Positions 1-8,558 of a stretch of DNA of 64,000 nt are shown here, one piece after another; positions within the stretch are counted from its first letter, which is position 1, and each line of letters opens with the position of its first letter. Source of the DNA: Wenzhouxiangellaceae bacterium (GTDB lineage: Bacteria > Pseudomonadota > Gammaproteobacteria > Xanthomonadales > Wenzhouxiangellaceae); assembly GCA_007695005.1 (NCBI GenBank), contig REEQ01000051.1, positions 1 to 64,000 of the forward strand. The letters run 5' to 3'. The notes beneath the pieces were generated by a model, which had not been told where the DNA came from, ran no database searches, and worked only from the letters and a program-made list of their open reading frames with translations. Made by a program: the position numbers and the translations under genes.

Positions 1-217
1 GCTGACGAAAGCCACACTGCGGCTGAATGCGATCTACATACCTGCCGGGTTAATACCAGCCGGTGATACCGGGTCTGAGAGCCAACAGGATGCCTTCATT
101 GAAGGTCATGTCGCCGGTTGCGTCGCTCGACGTTTGGCCACTCAAACCTTTCCAGCGCAGTAGTCAAGGGCGGCTTTTGGCCGCTAAAATAGCGCTCACA
201 TTGCACGAGATGAACCG
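1..217. other. Window edge and leader of the first gene
   Basis: No complete gene is visible here. A plus-strand frame is open from the edge to a stop at 161-163, but it has no recognisable motif. The 12-mer gccgggttaata at 44-55 recurs in the hairpin near 4.58 kb. A -10-like TAAAAT lies at 185-190, about 28 bases before the ATG at 218, with no convincing -35 box, so a promoter for the first gene is possible but weakly supported. Confidence 0.4.
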
Positions 218-2593
218 ATGACTCTTGATTCCCGGTCCAGGACTTTGTTGATCGCTACGCTCTGCCTGGCTGTCATGCTTGTGACTCCTGCTCGTGCAGA
301 CAGCGAGCTGGTTTTTGAAAGTCGGGGGCCAGGGGATGCCGGCGGCAGCCACAGCTTCTCGGCCAGCCGCTTCGCCGGCCACACTTTTCGCCTGACCGAG
401 CGTACCCGAATCACCGAAGTGGGCTTTTATGCCGACGAGCGGTTTGTTGCCAGCACAGTCTTTGCCGCCATTCACCAGATCGGCATGGTCGAGTCGGCGG
501 CTGACGTCGCCAATGATTCACGCCTGAAGGCCAGCGCCCTGATCTCGCTGGAACCCGGCGATGCCGAAACCGTCAGCGCTGCGGTCGATGTCATCCTCGA
601 ACCCGGCTGGTATTCACTGGTATTCGGCAAGGGTCGCTATGGCGCTGGCAGCAGCGCCCCCTTGATTGGGATGCGCAACACCGGCACCGTCCAGACCCCC
701 GTCACCCGCGGCCCGTTCAACCTGGACCCGGTAACCAACCAGCGCACGCTGGTTGGCGCCAGCACGCGCTATTTCGCGCTTGGCGAAACGCTGCCGCCCG
801 CCGCTCCGCCGCCCCGACAGTTCCTCGCCGAGTCGGCCGGTCCGGCAGCCAACCCCCTGACCGGACCGACGTCGGGCCTGAGTGCAAGCACGCTTACCGA
901 CACGGCCGCACGAGGCGAGCGCTTCGAACTGACCCGGCCGGCGGAACTGGAATCCGTCGTCGCCTGGCTGAGCGCCGGCAGCGGTGAAGTCTATGCCGCG
1001 GTGTTCCCGGTCAGCGGACCGACGGCCTGGCCGCCGGCCTTTTCCAGCCCCGGCTTCGAGGCGGCCGCCATGGCATCGGTCGCACTGCCTGCCCGCAGCC
1101 AGTGGGATGAGTCGATAGGCGAGCTCGAGTCTCCGGTGCTGCTGCCTCCTGGCCACTATGTGGTCTTGCTGGGCAGCGGGCGTTTTGGAACCAGCGGGTC
1201 TGCCGGCCTGATCGATGTGTTCGATGAAATCAACCAGACCGGCAGCGTTGTTGGCTCTGGCAGCAGCTGGGTGGTCGCGAGCAACAACTATCGGATTGCC
1301 CTGAACGGACGCCTGGTCGAGCTGACGGCCAGCCCCGATGCACTGGATTTCGGCACCGTGCCACTGGAAATCGGCGGCCAGGACGCGATTGAAGTAACGA
1401 TCTGGGGGGACCAGCCCGTGACCTTCGATGGCATCAGTATCGAGGGTGCCGACAGCGCCGCGTTCGGCCTGCTTTCCGGTCCGGGCAGCTGTCTGCAAGG
1501 ACAGATCCCCGGCGGCAGTACCTGCAGCATCGGCCTGAGTTTTTCCCCGGATCGCCTGGGAGCACATCAGGCCGCGCTGCATATCGCCGGCCAAGGGCTG
1601 GAAGACAGCTACCCGGTAAGCCTGACCGGCATGGTGATCGCAGGACAGGCTGACCTTCAGATTGATCGAGACAATGTCGACTTCGGCCTCGTCCGCCTGG
1701 ATGAGCGTTCGGATATCGAACTGCTGACACTCAGCAACTCGGGCACGGCAAGCGTTCCGATTGATGGCCTCGAGTTTTCGTCTGCCATGTTCCTGCGCGA
1801 TGGCGGCGACTGCCCGACAGGGGCGTTCCTGCTGCCACCAGCCCAGACCTGCACTCTCGGCCTGGCTTTCGAGCCCGAGGCCCCCGGGCCGATCAGCGGC
1901 GCGCTTGTGCTTGTCCTCGGCGAAGACTTGGACCCGGTCACCATTGACCTGAGCGGGGACGGCCTTGGGCCGGCACAAGTGGGTGGAACAGTCATCAGCC
2001 TGGGCCGCTGCGAGCTCGAACCGACTCCCCTGGCCAACGCCGAGGTCACGATCAGTGGCCAGACCGAAAGCCTGACCGTGTTCAGTGATCCGGATGGGGA
2101 GTACGAGGCCACCCTGTTCGACGATCAAGCGCCTCTCAGCATCCAGTTCAGTGCCGCCGGACATCTGGCGGCCCTGCGCGAGGGCATCAGCCTGACAGCC
2201 AACGAGCTGACCCTGCTGGACGTGGAATTGACCGCCCTGCTGGGCTGCTACGCGCTCAGCGAGACCGCGTTGGCGATTGAACTCGAGATCGGAGCAAGCG
2301 GCAGCTTGTCGGCTGTGATCAGCAATAGCGGCCCTGCCACCGGGACGCTCGCCATTCAATCGTCGGCCGACTGGCTGACGGCCCTTCCAATGAGCGGACA
2401 GATTGGCGCTGGGGACAGCCTGATACTGAGTATCGAAGTCAGCGCCGTCGACACCCTCGCCGGCAGCGAGGACGGCGTTCTGAGCCTGCAAATCAGCGAT
2501 GGCGGCGAGCCGGTAGAACTGAGCGTGACCATCAGCCGGACGGTGCTGGCCCCTGACGATCTGTTCCAGGACCGATTCGAAGAAGGTCGCTGA
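218..2593 (+). CDS. Large secreted protein with duplicated N-terminal module, two ASH (choice-of-anchor D) domains and a C-terminal LFQDRF tag
   Basis: 791 residues. A signal peptide is clear (hydrophobic residues about 9-22, Ala-rich cleavage region at 25-28). Residues about 30-200 and 203-370 look like two copies of one beta module, each starting with an F-x-x-x-x-G-P pattern and ending in a hydrophobic 'GxxYxLxxGxGRxGxSGSAxLI' strand. Two immunoglobulin-like ASH/choice-of-anchor D domains follow at about 368-475 and 478-585, each with an LDFG or VDFG opening and paired Cys. Then comes a carboxypeptidase-regulatory-like fold (about 587-675) and a BACON-like domain (about 682-775). The last residues, DDLFQDRFEEGR, match a tag found in three other proteins of this window. 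The role is probably adhesive or structural at the cell surface; no catalytic motif is seen. No clear Shine-Dalgarno precedes the ATG. Confidence 0.85.
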   Translation: MTLDSRSRTLLIATLCLAVMLVTPARADSELVFESRGPGDAGGSHSFSASRFAGHTFRLTERTRITEVGFYADERFVASTVFAAIHQIGMVESAADVANDSRLKASALISLEPGDAETVSAAVDVILEPGWYSLVFGKGRYGAGSSAPLIGMRNTGTVQTPVTRGPFNLDPVTNQRTLVGASTRYFALGETLPPAAPPPRQFLAESAGPAANPLTGPTSGLSASTLTDTAARGERFELTRPAELESVVAWLSAGSGEVYAAVFPVSGPTAWPPAFSSPGFEAAAMASVALPARSQWDESIGELESPVLLPPGHYVVLLGSGRFGTSGSAGLIDVFDEINQTGSVVGSGSSWVVASNNYRIALNGRLVELTASPDALDFGTVPLEIGGQDAIEVTIWGDQPVTFDGISIEGADSAAFGLLSGPGSCLQGQIPGGSTCSIGLSFSPDRLGAHQAALHIAGQGLEDSYPVSLTGMVIAGQADLQIDRDNVDFGLVRLDERSDIELLTLSNSGTASVPIDGLEFSSAMFLRDGGDCPTGAFLLPPAQTCTLGLAFEPEAPGPISGALVLVLGEDLDPVTIDLSGDGLGPAQVGGTVISLGRCELEPTPLANAEVTISGQTESLTVFSDPDGEYEATLFDDQAPLSIQFSAAGHLAALREGISLTANELTLLDVELTALLGCYALSETALAIELEIGASGSLSAVISNSGPATGTLAIQSSADWLTALPMSGQIGAGDSLILSIEVSAVDTLAGSEDGVLSLQISDGGEPVELSVTISRTVLAPDDLFQDRFEEGR

Positions 2594-2819
2594 ATGGCGG
2601 TCTTGACCGAACAGTTCAGCATGATCTGCCGAGCGATGCGAGAAGCATCCACTCCCGCCCTTTCGCGCCCCGTTTTCAGCGGCTACGGCGTCGGGTAAAG
2701 AATGCGGCGGCTGGCCGAGAATTGCTGGCCGAAACGCTGCAAGCCGTCGCCACGCATGCGTTCGGCGTGTACTGTGTACGCCAGTTTTCAGTGGATACCG
2801 ATGGACCATACACGATTGA

Positions 2820-3269
2820 AACGGCATCGCCGAACACGGCGGGAGCGCTTTCCAATGCCCTGGACACATTCTTGCGCTGGTCGATGACAATACCGCACCA
2901 CCCTTCGGCCACTTCAAGCTACGTCTCGCGCACGCGGCACCCTTCGCTTCGGGCAACGCCACCGCTGATGTCCGCTTGGCGGATGAAACACTGCTGAACA
3001 CCTTGGTCTTCGGCGATGCCACTGGCTACAGCGTCCTCCCTGTTGGCGAATACGATTTGCGCATCACCGACCCGGGTGGCGTCCCGGTATTGATTGACAT
3101 CTTGCCGACCCTGCCAGGAAACGGTGCCGTTATTTCGATCCTGGCCACCGCTGATCGCAAAAACCAGGCCCTTGGCGCCTTTGTCCTGCCCTCGAACAAC
3201 ACGGGATTCTTCCTGGAAGTGGCGGTTGAGGATTCGGTTTTTGCTGATCGCTTCAAGGTAAACGATTAG
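2820..3269 (+). pseudogene. 3' remnant of a DUF4397-domain secreted protein
   Basis: The plus frame that stays open from 2820 to the stop at 3269 reads as the second half of a DUF4397 protein: ALVDDNTAPPFGHFKLRLAH, then a DETLLNTLVFGDATGY.VLPVGEYDLRITDPGG repeat core, ending in VFADRFKVND. The in-frame region has no ATG, GTG or TTG start until ATG 2976, which lies in the middle of the domain, and a TGA at 2817-2819 closes the frame upstream. The expected signal peptide and first half are missing or frameshifted in 2594-2819. A product from 2976 (97 residues) could be made but would be a partial fold. It is most likely a degraded gene. Confidence 0.6.
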
Positions 3270-3422
3270 CTGGAATCAGACAATTCATCACTACCTCATC
3301 CATTGTTGCGGCCTCCTGTCCGACCCAAACGCGCTCCGCGCATGTTCGTCCAGAGTTTCTTTAACTTTTCCCCGCGCGGATCGCCTTGGGGCTGTCGGGA
3401 GGGGCTGAACCTTGACAGCCAG

Positions 3423-3824
3423 TCATGTCATCACCGCCACCGCCCTGAAAATCCCGGTCCTGGTCATGTCTCTCTGCATCTGGAACTGCTCAAGTACCGC
3501 TACCGGATCCAGGGTATCGAGCTTGTCGAAGTTGATGCTCTCCCAGCCGCCACGCGGAATGCGAATGGCCGGCAGCTCTTCGATCTCGGGCAAGTCGACA
3601 TCCAGGATCAGTGTGTCGCCGTCGAATTCGTAGGCTGCCTGGATCTCGTAGGGAAACTCAACCAGCTCAATCAGCCTGGTCAGCACTTCTGACATGGCTT
3701 CCCGGTCGGCGCCATTGGCTTTCTGGAACAGGCTGCCAAGCCTTGCCAGCTCTTTTCCCCGCAGCTCTTCAATCTGCTGGCAACGCTGATGGTACTGCTG
3801 CCATTCTGTCTCGAATCGGGCCAT
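3423..3824 (-). CDS. Hypothetical protein of 133 residues, possibly truncated
   Basis: The N-terminal third is helical and charged (residues 1-45). A beta region with DGDTLILDVDLPEIEELP (about 68-85) follows, then a short helical tail ending TRTGIFRAVAVMT. Codon usage and the acidic, non-repetitive composition look like a real protein. No family is recognised with confidence. The abrupt end just after a predicted strand suggests that the C-terminal part is lost. It is isolated: the neighbours are a decayed gene and a plus-strand membrane protein, so context gives no function. No clear Shine-Dalgarno is seen. Confidence 0.5.
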   Translation of the reverse strand: MARFETEWQQYHQRCQQIEELRGKELARLGSLFQKANGADREAMSEVLTRLIELVEFPYEIQAAYEFDGDTLILDVDLPEIEELPAIRIPRGGWESINFDKLDTLDPVAVLEQFQMQRDMTRTGIFRAVAVMT

Positions 3825-4093
3825 TTTTGCGCGATACCAAGGGGGAACAAGTTTCAGCCACCAGGCTGGCGCCCTGGCCTCTGGTCCGGGCGGTGCCTGG
3901 GGGCTTTCGATCGCCTCATGAAGCGTCTTTGCGCAGGCATCGGGGCTGATGGCCTGATAATCGAAAGCTCATTTCCCGGTCTTGCAGGCCTTGCAAGCGG
4001 GATTTTCAACCTCCACTTTCAGATTGCCTTCGGCACGATTCCAGCCCCAGGCCGGTGCGGCCCGATTGCCGCGTCTTGGTTTGGAGATTTGAA

Positions 4094-4534
4094 ATGTTTG
4101 CGACTGTTCGTGGCGCAGGCCTGGGCGCTTTGGTGTTGCTGGCTGGCTCTGCCCTGGTGCTGGTGCCGATGTATCTGCTGCTGGGGCCTGAGCGTGTACT
4201 GGTGGGGGCTACGCTGGAGTTCAACACGGCCTGGATTGGCATAAGCATGGTGGTCAGCCTGATTGCCGCCACGCTGGCCGGGTGGATGGCCCATCGCGCC
4301 TCCGGCAAGCTGGCTTCGGTTGTCATGCTGGCCGCGCTGGTCATGGCCTTTGGCCTGCTGGACGCGGCCTTTCATCACTGGCTGATGCCGCAGCTCAGTC
4401 TTTCCCGCGACGGCGTTTCCGGGCTGGCTTTGCTGGTCGCATTGCGGGAACCACTATGGTACGACCTGAGCGCTCCCCTGCTGATGGCTACCTTCATCTG
4501 GGTGGCTGGCAGTAGCCGTCATATCGAGCACTGA
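4094..4534 (+). CDS. Small integral membrane protein, four predicted helices
   Basis: 146 residues from the ATG at 4094, which has GGAG 7 bases upstream; the frame is open upstream to 4055 but without that site. Hydrophobic segments lie at about 8-30, 37-58, 65-85 and 107-140, separated by short loops with Arg/His on one side, consistent with a four-helix inner-membrane protein. No conserved family motif is recognised. The gene is followed by a perfect 16-bp hairpin that could end its transcript. Confidence 0.7.
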   Translation: MFATVRGAGLGALVLLAGSALVLVPMYLLLGPERVLVGATLEFNTAWIGISMVVSLIAATLAGWMAHRASGKLASVVMLAALVMAFGLLDAAFHHWLMPQLSLSRDGVSGLALLVALREPLWYDLSAPLLMATFIWVAGSSRHIEH

Positions 4535-4553
4535 AGCCGCCATCCTTTACCTC

Positions 4554-4590
4554 TATTAACCCGGCAATCTGTTTGATTGCCGGGTTAATA
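4554..4590. repeat. Perfect 16-bp inverted repeat (hairpin, possible terminator)
   Basis: TATTAACCCGGCAATC at 4554-4569 is an exact reverse complement of 4575-4590, with a 5-base loop TGTTT. No T-run follows on either strand, so it is not a classic intrinsic terminator, although it sits 20 bases after a stop codon. Its right arm core, CGGGTTAATA, also occurs at 46-55 and in an imperfect hairpin at 36341-36371, which suggests a dispersed palindromic element. Confidence 0.75.
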
Positions 4591-4720
4591 CTTGGCTCTG
4601 ACCGATGTCAGGGCCGAACATTCGGCAGCTGGCTGCAGGCAGGTAGTGACTTTTCTCACATGATTTGTCGTCGGCGGACCGCTAGTTTGGATAGCGCAAT
4701 CCAAACCGCCTTTGAGGATC

Positions 4721-7123
4721 ATGAAACGCTACCTGAACAACGCACTGCCAGCACTGATCTTTCTGCAAGGCATGGCCCTGGCCACTGCCGAACAAGCACC
4801 GGTTTCCCTGCAGCTTGTCGATCTGACGCCGCGCTTTCTTGAGTTCCATCAGCGCGCAGCTGATGAGACCGACCCCGAGCGTCGCTTCGAACTCTGGAAG
4901 GCCCACTACGACTTTGTCGCCTTGCCACCGGGTTTGCCCGATCGCGATGAGCGCGCACGCGCCATGCTGGATGCAGCCTGGGACGGGTATGACAAGGTGC
5001 TTTATCGCATCAGACCGGGTATTGCCGCCTTGTCTCCAGCACCCGAACCCGTGCTTGCGCAGGTCTCTGCCCTGCTGGAAGTCGATGACCAGCTGCCGGC
5101 AATCACCCTGCTCTATTACGTTGGCATGCTGGATGGCAACGCCTTTTTTGCGCCTGCTCCGGACGGGTCGGGCCTGGTTGCATTGCCGGCCGAGATGGAA
5201 CCGGAACGACGTGAACTCAGCATGGCACATGAGTTCGCGCATGCCGTGCATCACAGCCTCTCAGGCCTGGCCATGGGGCCGGAGGGCAGTGTTGCCGGAC
5301 TTGTCATCAGTGAAGGCATTGCCATGCATGCCACCCGAGCGCTCTTCCCCGAGCGTGCTGACCATCATCATCTGGGCGGCAGCAAGGAATGGCAGCAGCG
5401 CTGCAATGCAAAAATCAGTGTGTTGCTGACCGAGCTGGCCGGGCATCTCCAGGATACGGGGCCGGAGTCGGTCAACCGATTGACCATGGGCCAGGGCCTG
5501 ACTGGCATGGAGCGCGAGGCCTACTGCGCAGGCTGGCATCTGGTTGGCCGGCTACTGACACAGGGCATGACCCTGGCCGAACTGGCAAGGCTGGAGGATC
5601 AGGAAGTGACCGACTTGCTGGCTGAAACCATCAGCGAGTGGACAAGCGCAGCCGATCCGGCCAGGGATGACTCATTCGGGCAGCTGCTCAAAGGGCTTGA
5701 ACACAGCCTGGAGCAGGCCGTGTCAAGCGGCCTGACGCCCGGCGTGGCGGCGGCGATTGTCAGCGCCGATGAAGTGCTTTGGCAGACCGCTAAAGGACAT
5801 CACCCAGACGAGCACGACCGGCCCATCGGCCCCGAGACGGTGTTTTCGGTGCAGTCGATATCGAAGAACTACACCGCCGTGGCCATCATGCTGGCCGTGC
5901 AGGACGGCATCCTTGATCTCGATCTGCCGATATCGAACTATATCGATGGCTTCAGGATCAACACACCCTTTGATGAGAGCCCTGCTGACAAGATCAGCCT
6001 GCGCCACCTGCTGTCGCATACCGCAGGCTTTACCCACGAAGCGCCCGTGGGCAACAACTTCAATGCAGAATCCGAGAGCTTCGATGCCCATGTTGCCAGC
6101 ATTGCAGAAACCTGGCTACGCTTTCCGGTTGGCAGTCGTTATGCCTATTCCAATCTGGGTATTGATCTGGCTGCCTACATCCTGCAGGAGGCCGTGGGAA
6201 TGCCGTTCGAGGATTTCATGTACCAGCGCCTGCTGCAGCCGATCGGTGCCGAGCACAGCTTTGTTGATACCCCGGACAGAAACGGCCGCTGCAGACGCTG
6301 CAGCGCAGGGCATCATTCGATGTTTGCCAGCCTGCCGGATTACATCCCGCTGACAGCCTCGGGGGGCGTCCGTACCAGCTTGAGCGATGCCATCGGCTAT
6401 GTGCAGTTCCATCTCAATCGCGGTCGCGTCGGCGATCAGCAACTGCTGGCCCCTGACCTGCTCGATGAAATCTACCGACCGACCCGACGTGAACAGGCTT
6501 TTGGTGACGACACGGTGTTCCCGGCGCACTTTTTCCACGGCATGGGCAGTTACACCTTCGAGGCAGCTGATACCTATGCCGTAGGACATACCGGCGGAGG
6601 CTTTGGCTTTACCGCGTCGATGCAGTGGTATCCGGAATACGGCATCAGCATGATCATCCTGTTCAATGCCGGCACCGATCCCCTGCAGAAGCTTGAGCTG
6701 GGCTGGGATATGCTAAGCCGAATGGTCGAAGGCAACATGGTGCAACGACAGCATCGGCCCGATCTACCGACCCGGGAAGCCTTTTTCCGTGACGCACCGT
6801 TTGACAATGCCGCCGACACGGCCAGGGCATCCATTCCCGGCGAACCGGCCCAGCCGCAAGGTCGCCTGGCGACATTGTCCGGCATCCATCAGCCGTTGTT
6901 TGGCGGGGGCTTCGCGCTGAGCAGCTCGGCGACCGGCTGTTTCGAATGCATCCGGATCGAACCTCTTGAAGACCGGGTTCTGATCCATCGCGGCCTGCCT
7001 GAGCCGGAAACCCTGATTCGCCATGCCGCCGGCCTGTATTTCGCTGACCGCTCGGGCGAGCTCCTGGATCTGCGCGGACCGCTGCCGGTATGGAGAAGCG
7101 TGGTCTACCAGCCGAAGGACTGA
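4721..7123 (+). CDS. Secreted two-domain protein: HExxH metallopeptidase-like half plus serine beta-lactamase-like half
   Basis: 800 residues from the ATG at 4721, which has GAGG 4 bases upstream; a TTG at 4712 is the less likely start. Residues 1-23 form a signal peptide. The N-terminal half carries HEFAH (170-174) inside a helix and, further on, an ISEGIAMHATR segment whose Glu would be the third zinc ligand, as in gluzincin-type proteins (DUF2268-like). From about residue 330 the protein is a class C beta-lactamase/penicillin-binding fold: SISK (379-382), YSN (476-478) and HTGGG (623-627) match the SxxK, YxN and K/HTG boxes. The last 130 residues resemble the beta-domain that follows such serine hydrolases. 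Both active sites look intact. It probably acts in the periplasm on peptides or D-amino-acid bonds; the substrate cannot be read from the sequence. Confidence 0.8.
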   Translation: MKRYLNNALPALIFLQGMALATAEQAPVSLQLVDLTPRFLEFHQRAADETDPERRFELWKAHYDFVALPPGLPDRDERARAMLDAAWDGYDKVLYRIRPGIAALSPAPEPVLAQVSALLEVDDQLPAITLLYYVGMLDGNAFFAPAPDGSGLVALPAEMEPERRELSMAHEFAHAVHHSLSGLAMGPEGSVAGLVISEGIAMHATRALFPERADHHHLGGSKEWQQRCNAKISVLLTELAGHLQDTGPESVNRLTMGQGLTGMEREAYCAGWHLVGRLLTQGMTLAELARLEDQEVTDLLAETISEWTSAADPARDDSFGQLLKGLEHSLEQAVSSGLTPGVAAAIVSADEVLWQTAKGHHPDEHDRPIGPETVFSVQSISKNYTAVAIMLAVQDGILDLDLPISNYIDGFRINTPFDESPADKISLRHLLSHTAGFTHEAPVGNNFNAESESFDAHVASIAETWLRFPVGSRYAYSNLGIDLAAYILQEAVGMPFEDFMYQRLLQPIGAEHSFVDTPDRNGRCRRCSAGHHSMFASLPDYIPLTASGGVRTSLSDAIGYVQFHLNRGRVGDQQLLAPDLLDEIYRPTRREQAFGDDTVFPAHFFHGMGSYTFEAADTYAVGHTGGGFGFTASMQWYPEYGISMIILFNAGTDPLQKLELGWDMLSRMVEGNMVQRQHRPDLPTREAFFRDAPFDNAADTARASIPGEPAQPQGRLATLSGIHQPLFGGGFALSSSATGCFECIRIEPLEDRVLIHRGLPEPETLIRHAAGLYFADRSGELLDLRGPLPVWRSVVYQPKD

Positions 7124-7190
7124 ATTTTCTATCCGGCAACGAAATGCCGGTCGCATTCGGTGCGCGACATCGCCCGCACTATTCGCCGGC

Positions 7191-7400
7191 TCAGAAGCTC
7201 GAGCCAGGCTGTTTCAGAAACTCCAGTTCCTCTGCGGTCGACGCCCGTCCCGGAATGGCGTTGCGGTGCGGGTAGCGATCGACGATGAGCTTGTGTTTGA
7301 GCTCGAACTCATGGTTCTCGGCCGGAGCGTGGACTTTGCAAAGCCGCTCGGCAAGCTGATGGATCAGGCGCGATTCGCTGTGCATGCAAGGCAGCACGCC
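7191..7400 (-). pseudogene. 3' fragment of a DUF924 family gene
   Basis: The minus frame ending at 7191 reads MHSES...., then RYPHRNAIPGRASTAEELEF and a closing LKQPGSSF, which is the typical C-terminus of DUF924 proteins. Full members have about 180-200 residues; here only about 65 C-terminal residues are recognisable, and the sequence before the MHSES block does not resemble the family. The FGR that normally precedes FPHRNA is absent, an internal small deletion. The frame has an ATG at 7496, but the added N-terminus is not DUF924-like. A decayed gene is the best reading. Confidence 0.65.
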
Positions 7401-7558
7401 CTGCGGACTCATGTCGATTACTCTCTGGAATGCTGCATGCTGTCGACCAGTATGCGTCGGGAGCGGTGTCATGGCGCGCTTGATTTCCCCCGGCAATTGG
7501 AGAATACTCTATCTGCGGGGATTGCCAATTTACCGACCAGATCGGATGAGGGATTTTA

Positions 7559-8545
7559 ATGGGCTCCAGGTCGATTCGTTCCCGGCACAGCGCAGCAGCT
7601 GCCGCCTTGGTCTTTTCAGTGGCGATCTCGTTCTCGCCCGCGCACGCCGCAGATGCCCCCACTGCTTCCTTTGGCATTGTCGAAGATCCTTTTCGCAGGA
7701 TAAGCGACACATTCCAGACATTATCCGGTTTCGGGCGCGGTGCGGATCTGCTTTTCGCCGACAACTTTGAACAGTTCGGCGACCCGTTCAGCTGCACGCT
7801 GCTGAACTGGAGTTCCTCTGTCGGCCTGACCGACCTGGATGCCGGCACGCCACCCGGCAATCGGCGTTATTCCGGTCCTTGCGGCTTGCGTGTACAGGGG
7901 GGTGCGGATCGCTACCTGACCACCTTCCTGCCGTCTCTGGAGCCTTCACTGGTTGTGCGCTTCTACTTTTTCCCGCAACTGTTCACGGCACCGGCGCTGA
8001 TCTACAGCGCCGACGATGACGGCATCAACCAGATCGAGCTCTGGTACAACCTGCTGGGCGTCGATACCCTGAGCTTGCGCGTCTTCGATACCTCGAAATC
8101 GCCTTTCGATCTGACTGCTTCCAACATTGCGCCCGACCGCTGGTACTCGGTCGAGATTACCTGGGCTGCGGGCAGCCCGGCCGATATCCGGCTTGAGGTG
8201 GTCGGCGACACAGCGCAGGTGATCACCGAGCCGGTCGAGACCACCGGCCTGCTCATAGAGGCTCAGAATCTCGGCCTGATCAATGGCTTGACAGTGGGCG
8301 GCGGGATTGATTTCGACGCATTCGAGTCCAGGCGTGTTCTGCCAATCGGCAGGCTGCTGGTAGGCGATGTGCTGGGAGACGGGCTGTACGGTGCCCAGGA
8401 CCTGGTCAAGCTGGTCAACGAACTGGATGGCGATCTCGCCCTGGGGCAGCCAGATTGCAACGAGGATGGCGTCATTGACCAGAGCGATTTCTTCTGCGTT
8501 CTGGATATCATCGCCAATCAGCCCAACCCCTTCGGGTCGCCTTGA
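7559..8545 (+). CDS. Secreted protein with LamG/concanavalin-like domain and C-terminal dockerin-type repeats
   Basis: 328 residues; the ATG is preceded by GAGGGA at a good distance. A signal peptide covers residues 1-30. The DLLFADNFEQF tag lies at about 63-73. Residues about 75-265 form a beta-rich region like LamG/concanavalin A folds (RWYSVEITW and similar strands). The C-terminus (about 271-320) has two dockerin-like F-hand calcium loops. The second, DCNEDGVIDQSD, is fully canonical. The first, DVLGDGLYGAQD, has Leu where Asn is usual. The next gene begins 13 bases downstream and encodes a cohesin-like domain, so the two products may bind each other. No glycosidase residues are evident. 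Confidence 0.8.
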   Translation: MGSRSIRSRHSAAAAALVFSVAISFSPAHAADAPTASFGIVEDPFRRISDTFQTLSGFGRGADLLFADNFEQFGDPFSCTLLNWSSSVGLTDLDAGTPPGNRRYSGPCGLRVQGGADRYLTTFLPSLEPSLVVRFYFFPQLFTAPALIYSADDDGINQIELWYNLLGVDTLSLRVFDTSKSPFDLTASNIAPDRWYSVEITWAAGSPADIRLEVVGDTAQVITEPVETTGLLIEAQNLGLINGLTVGGGIDFDAFESRRVLPIGRLLVGDVLGDGLYGAQDLVKLVNELDGDLALGQPDCNEDGVIDQSDFFCVLDIIANQPNPFGSP

Positions 8546-8558
8546 GGAGTCCACAGTG

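Noticed and set aside
2..163. Plus-strand open frame at the window edge as the end of a gene
   Set aside because: About 54 codons with no recognisable motif; could be chance. It needs sequence left of the window.
614..3022. 802-codon minus-strand open frame antisense to the first surface gene
   Set aside because: It has no start-to-end family match, its composition is that of a high-GC antisense shadow, and the plus strand holds a clear signal peptide and ASH domains.
7133..7150. Terminator after the metallopeptidase/beta-lactamase gene
   Set aside because: Only a 6-bp CCGGCA/TGCCGG stem and no T-run.
8367..8558. Upstream extension of the cohesin protein within the dockerin gene
   Set aside because: The frame is open, but the signal peptide and Shine-Dalgarno place the start at 8559.
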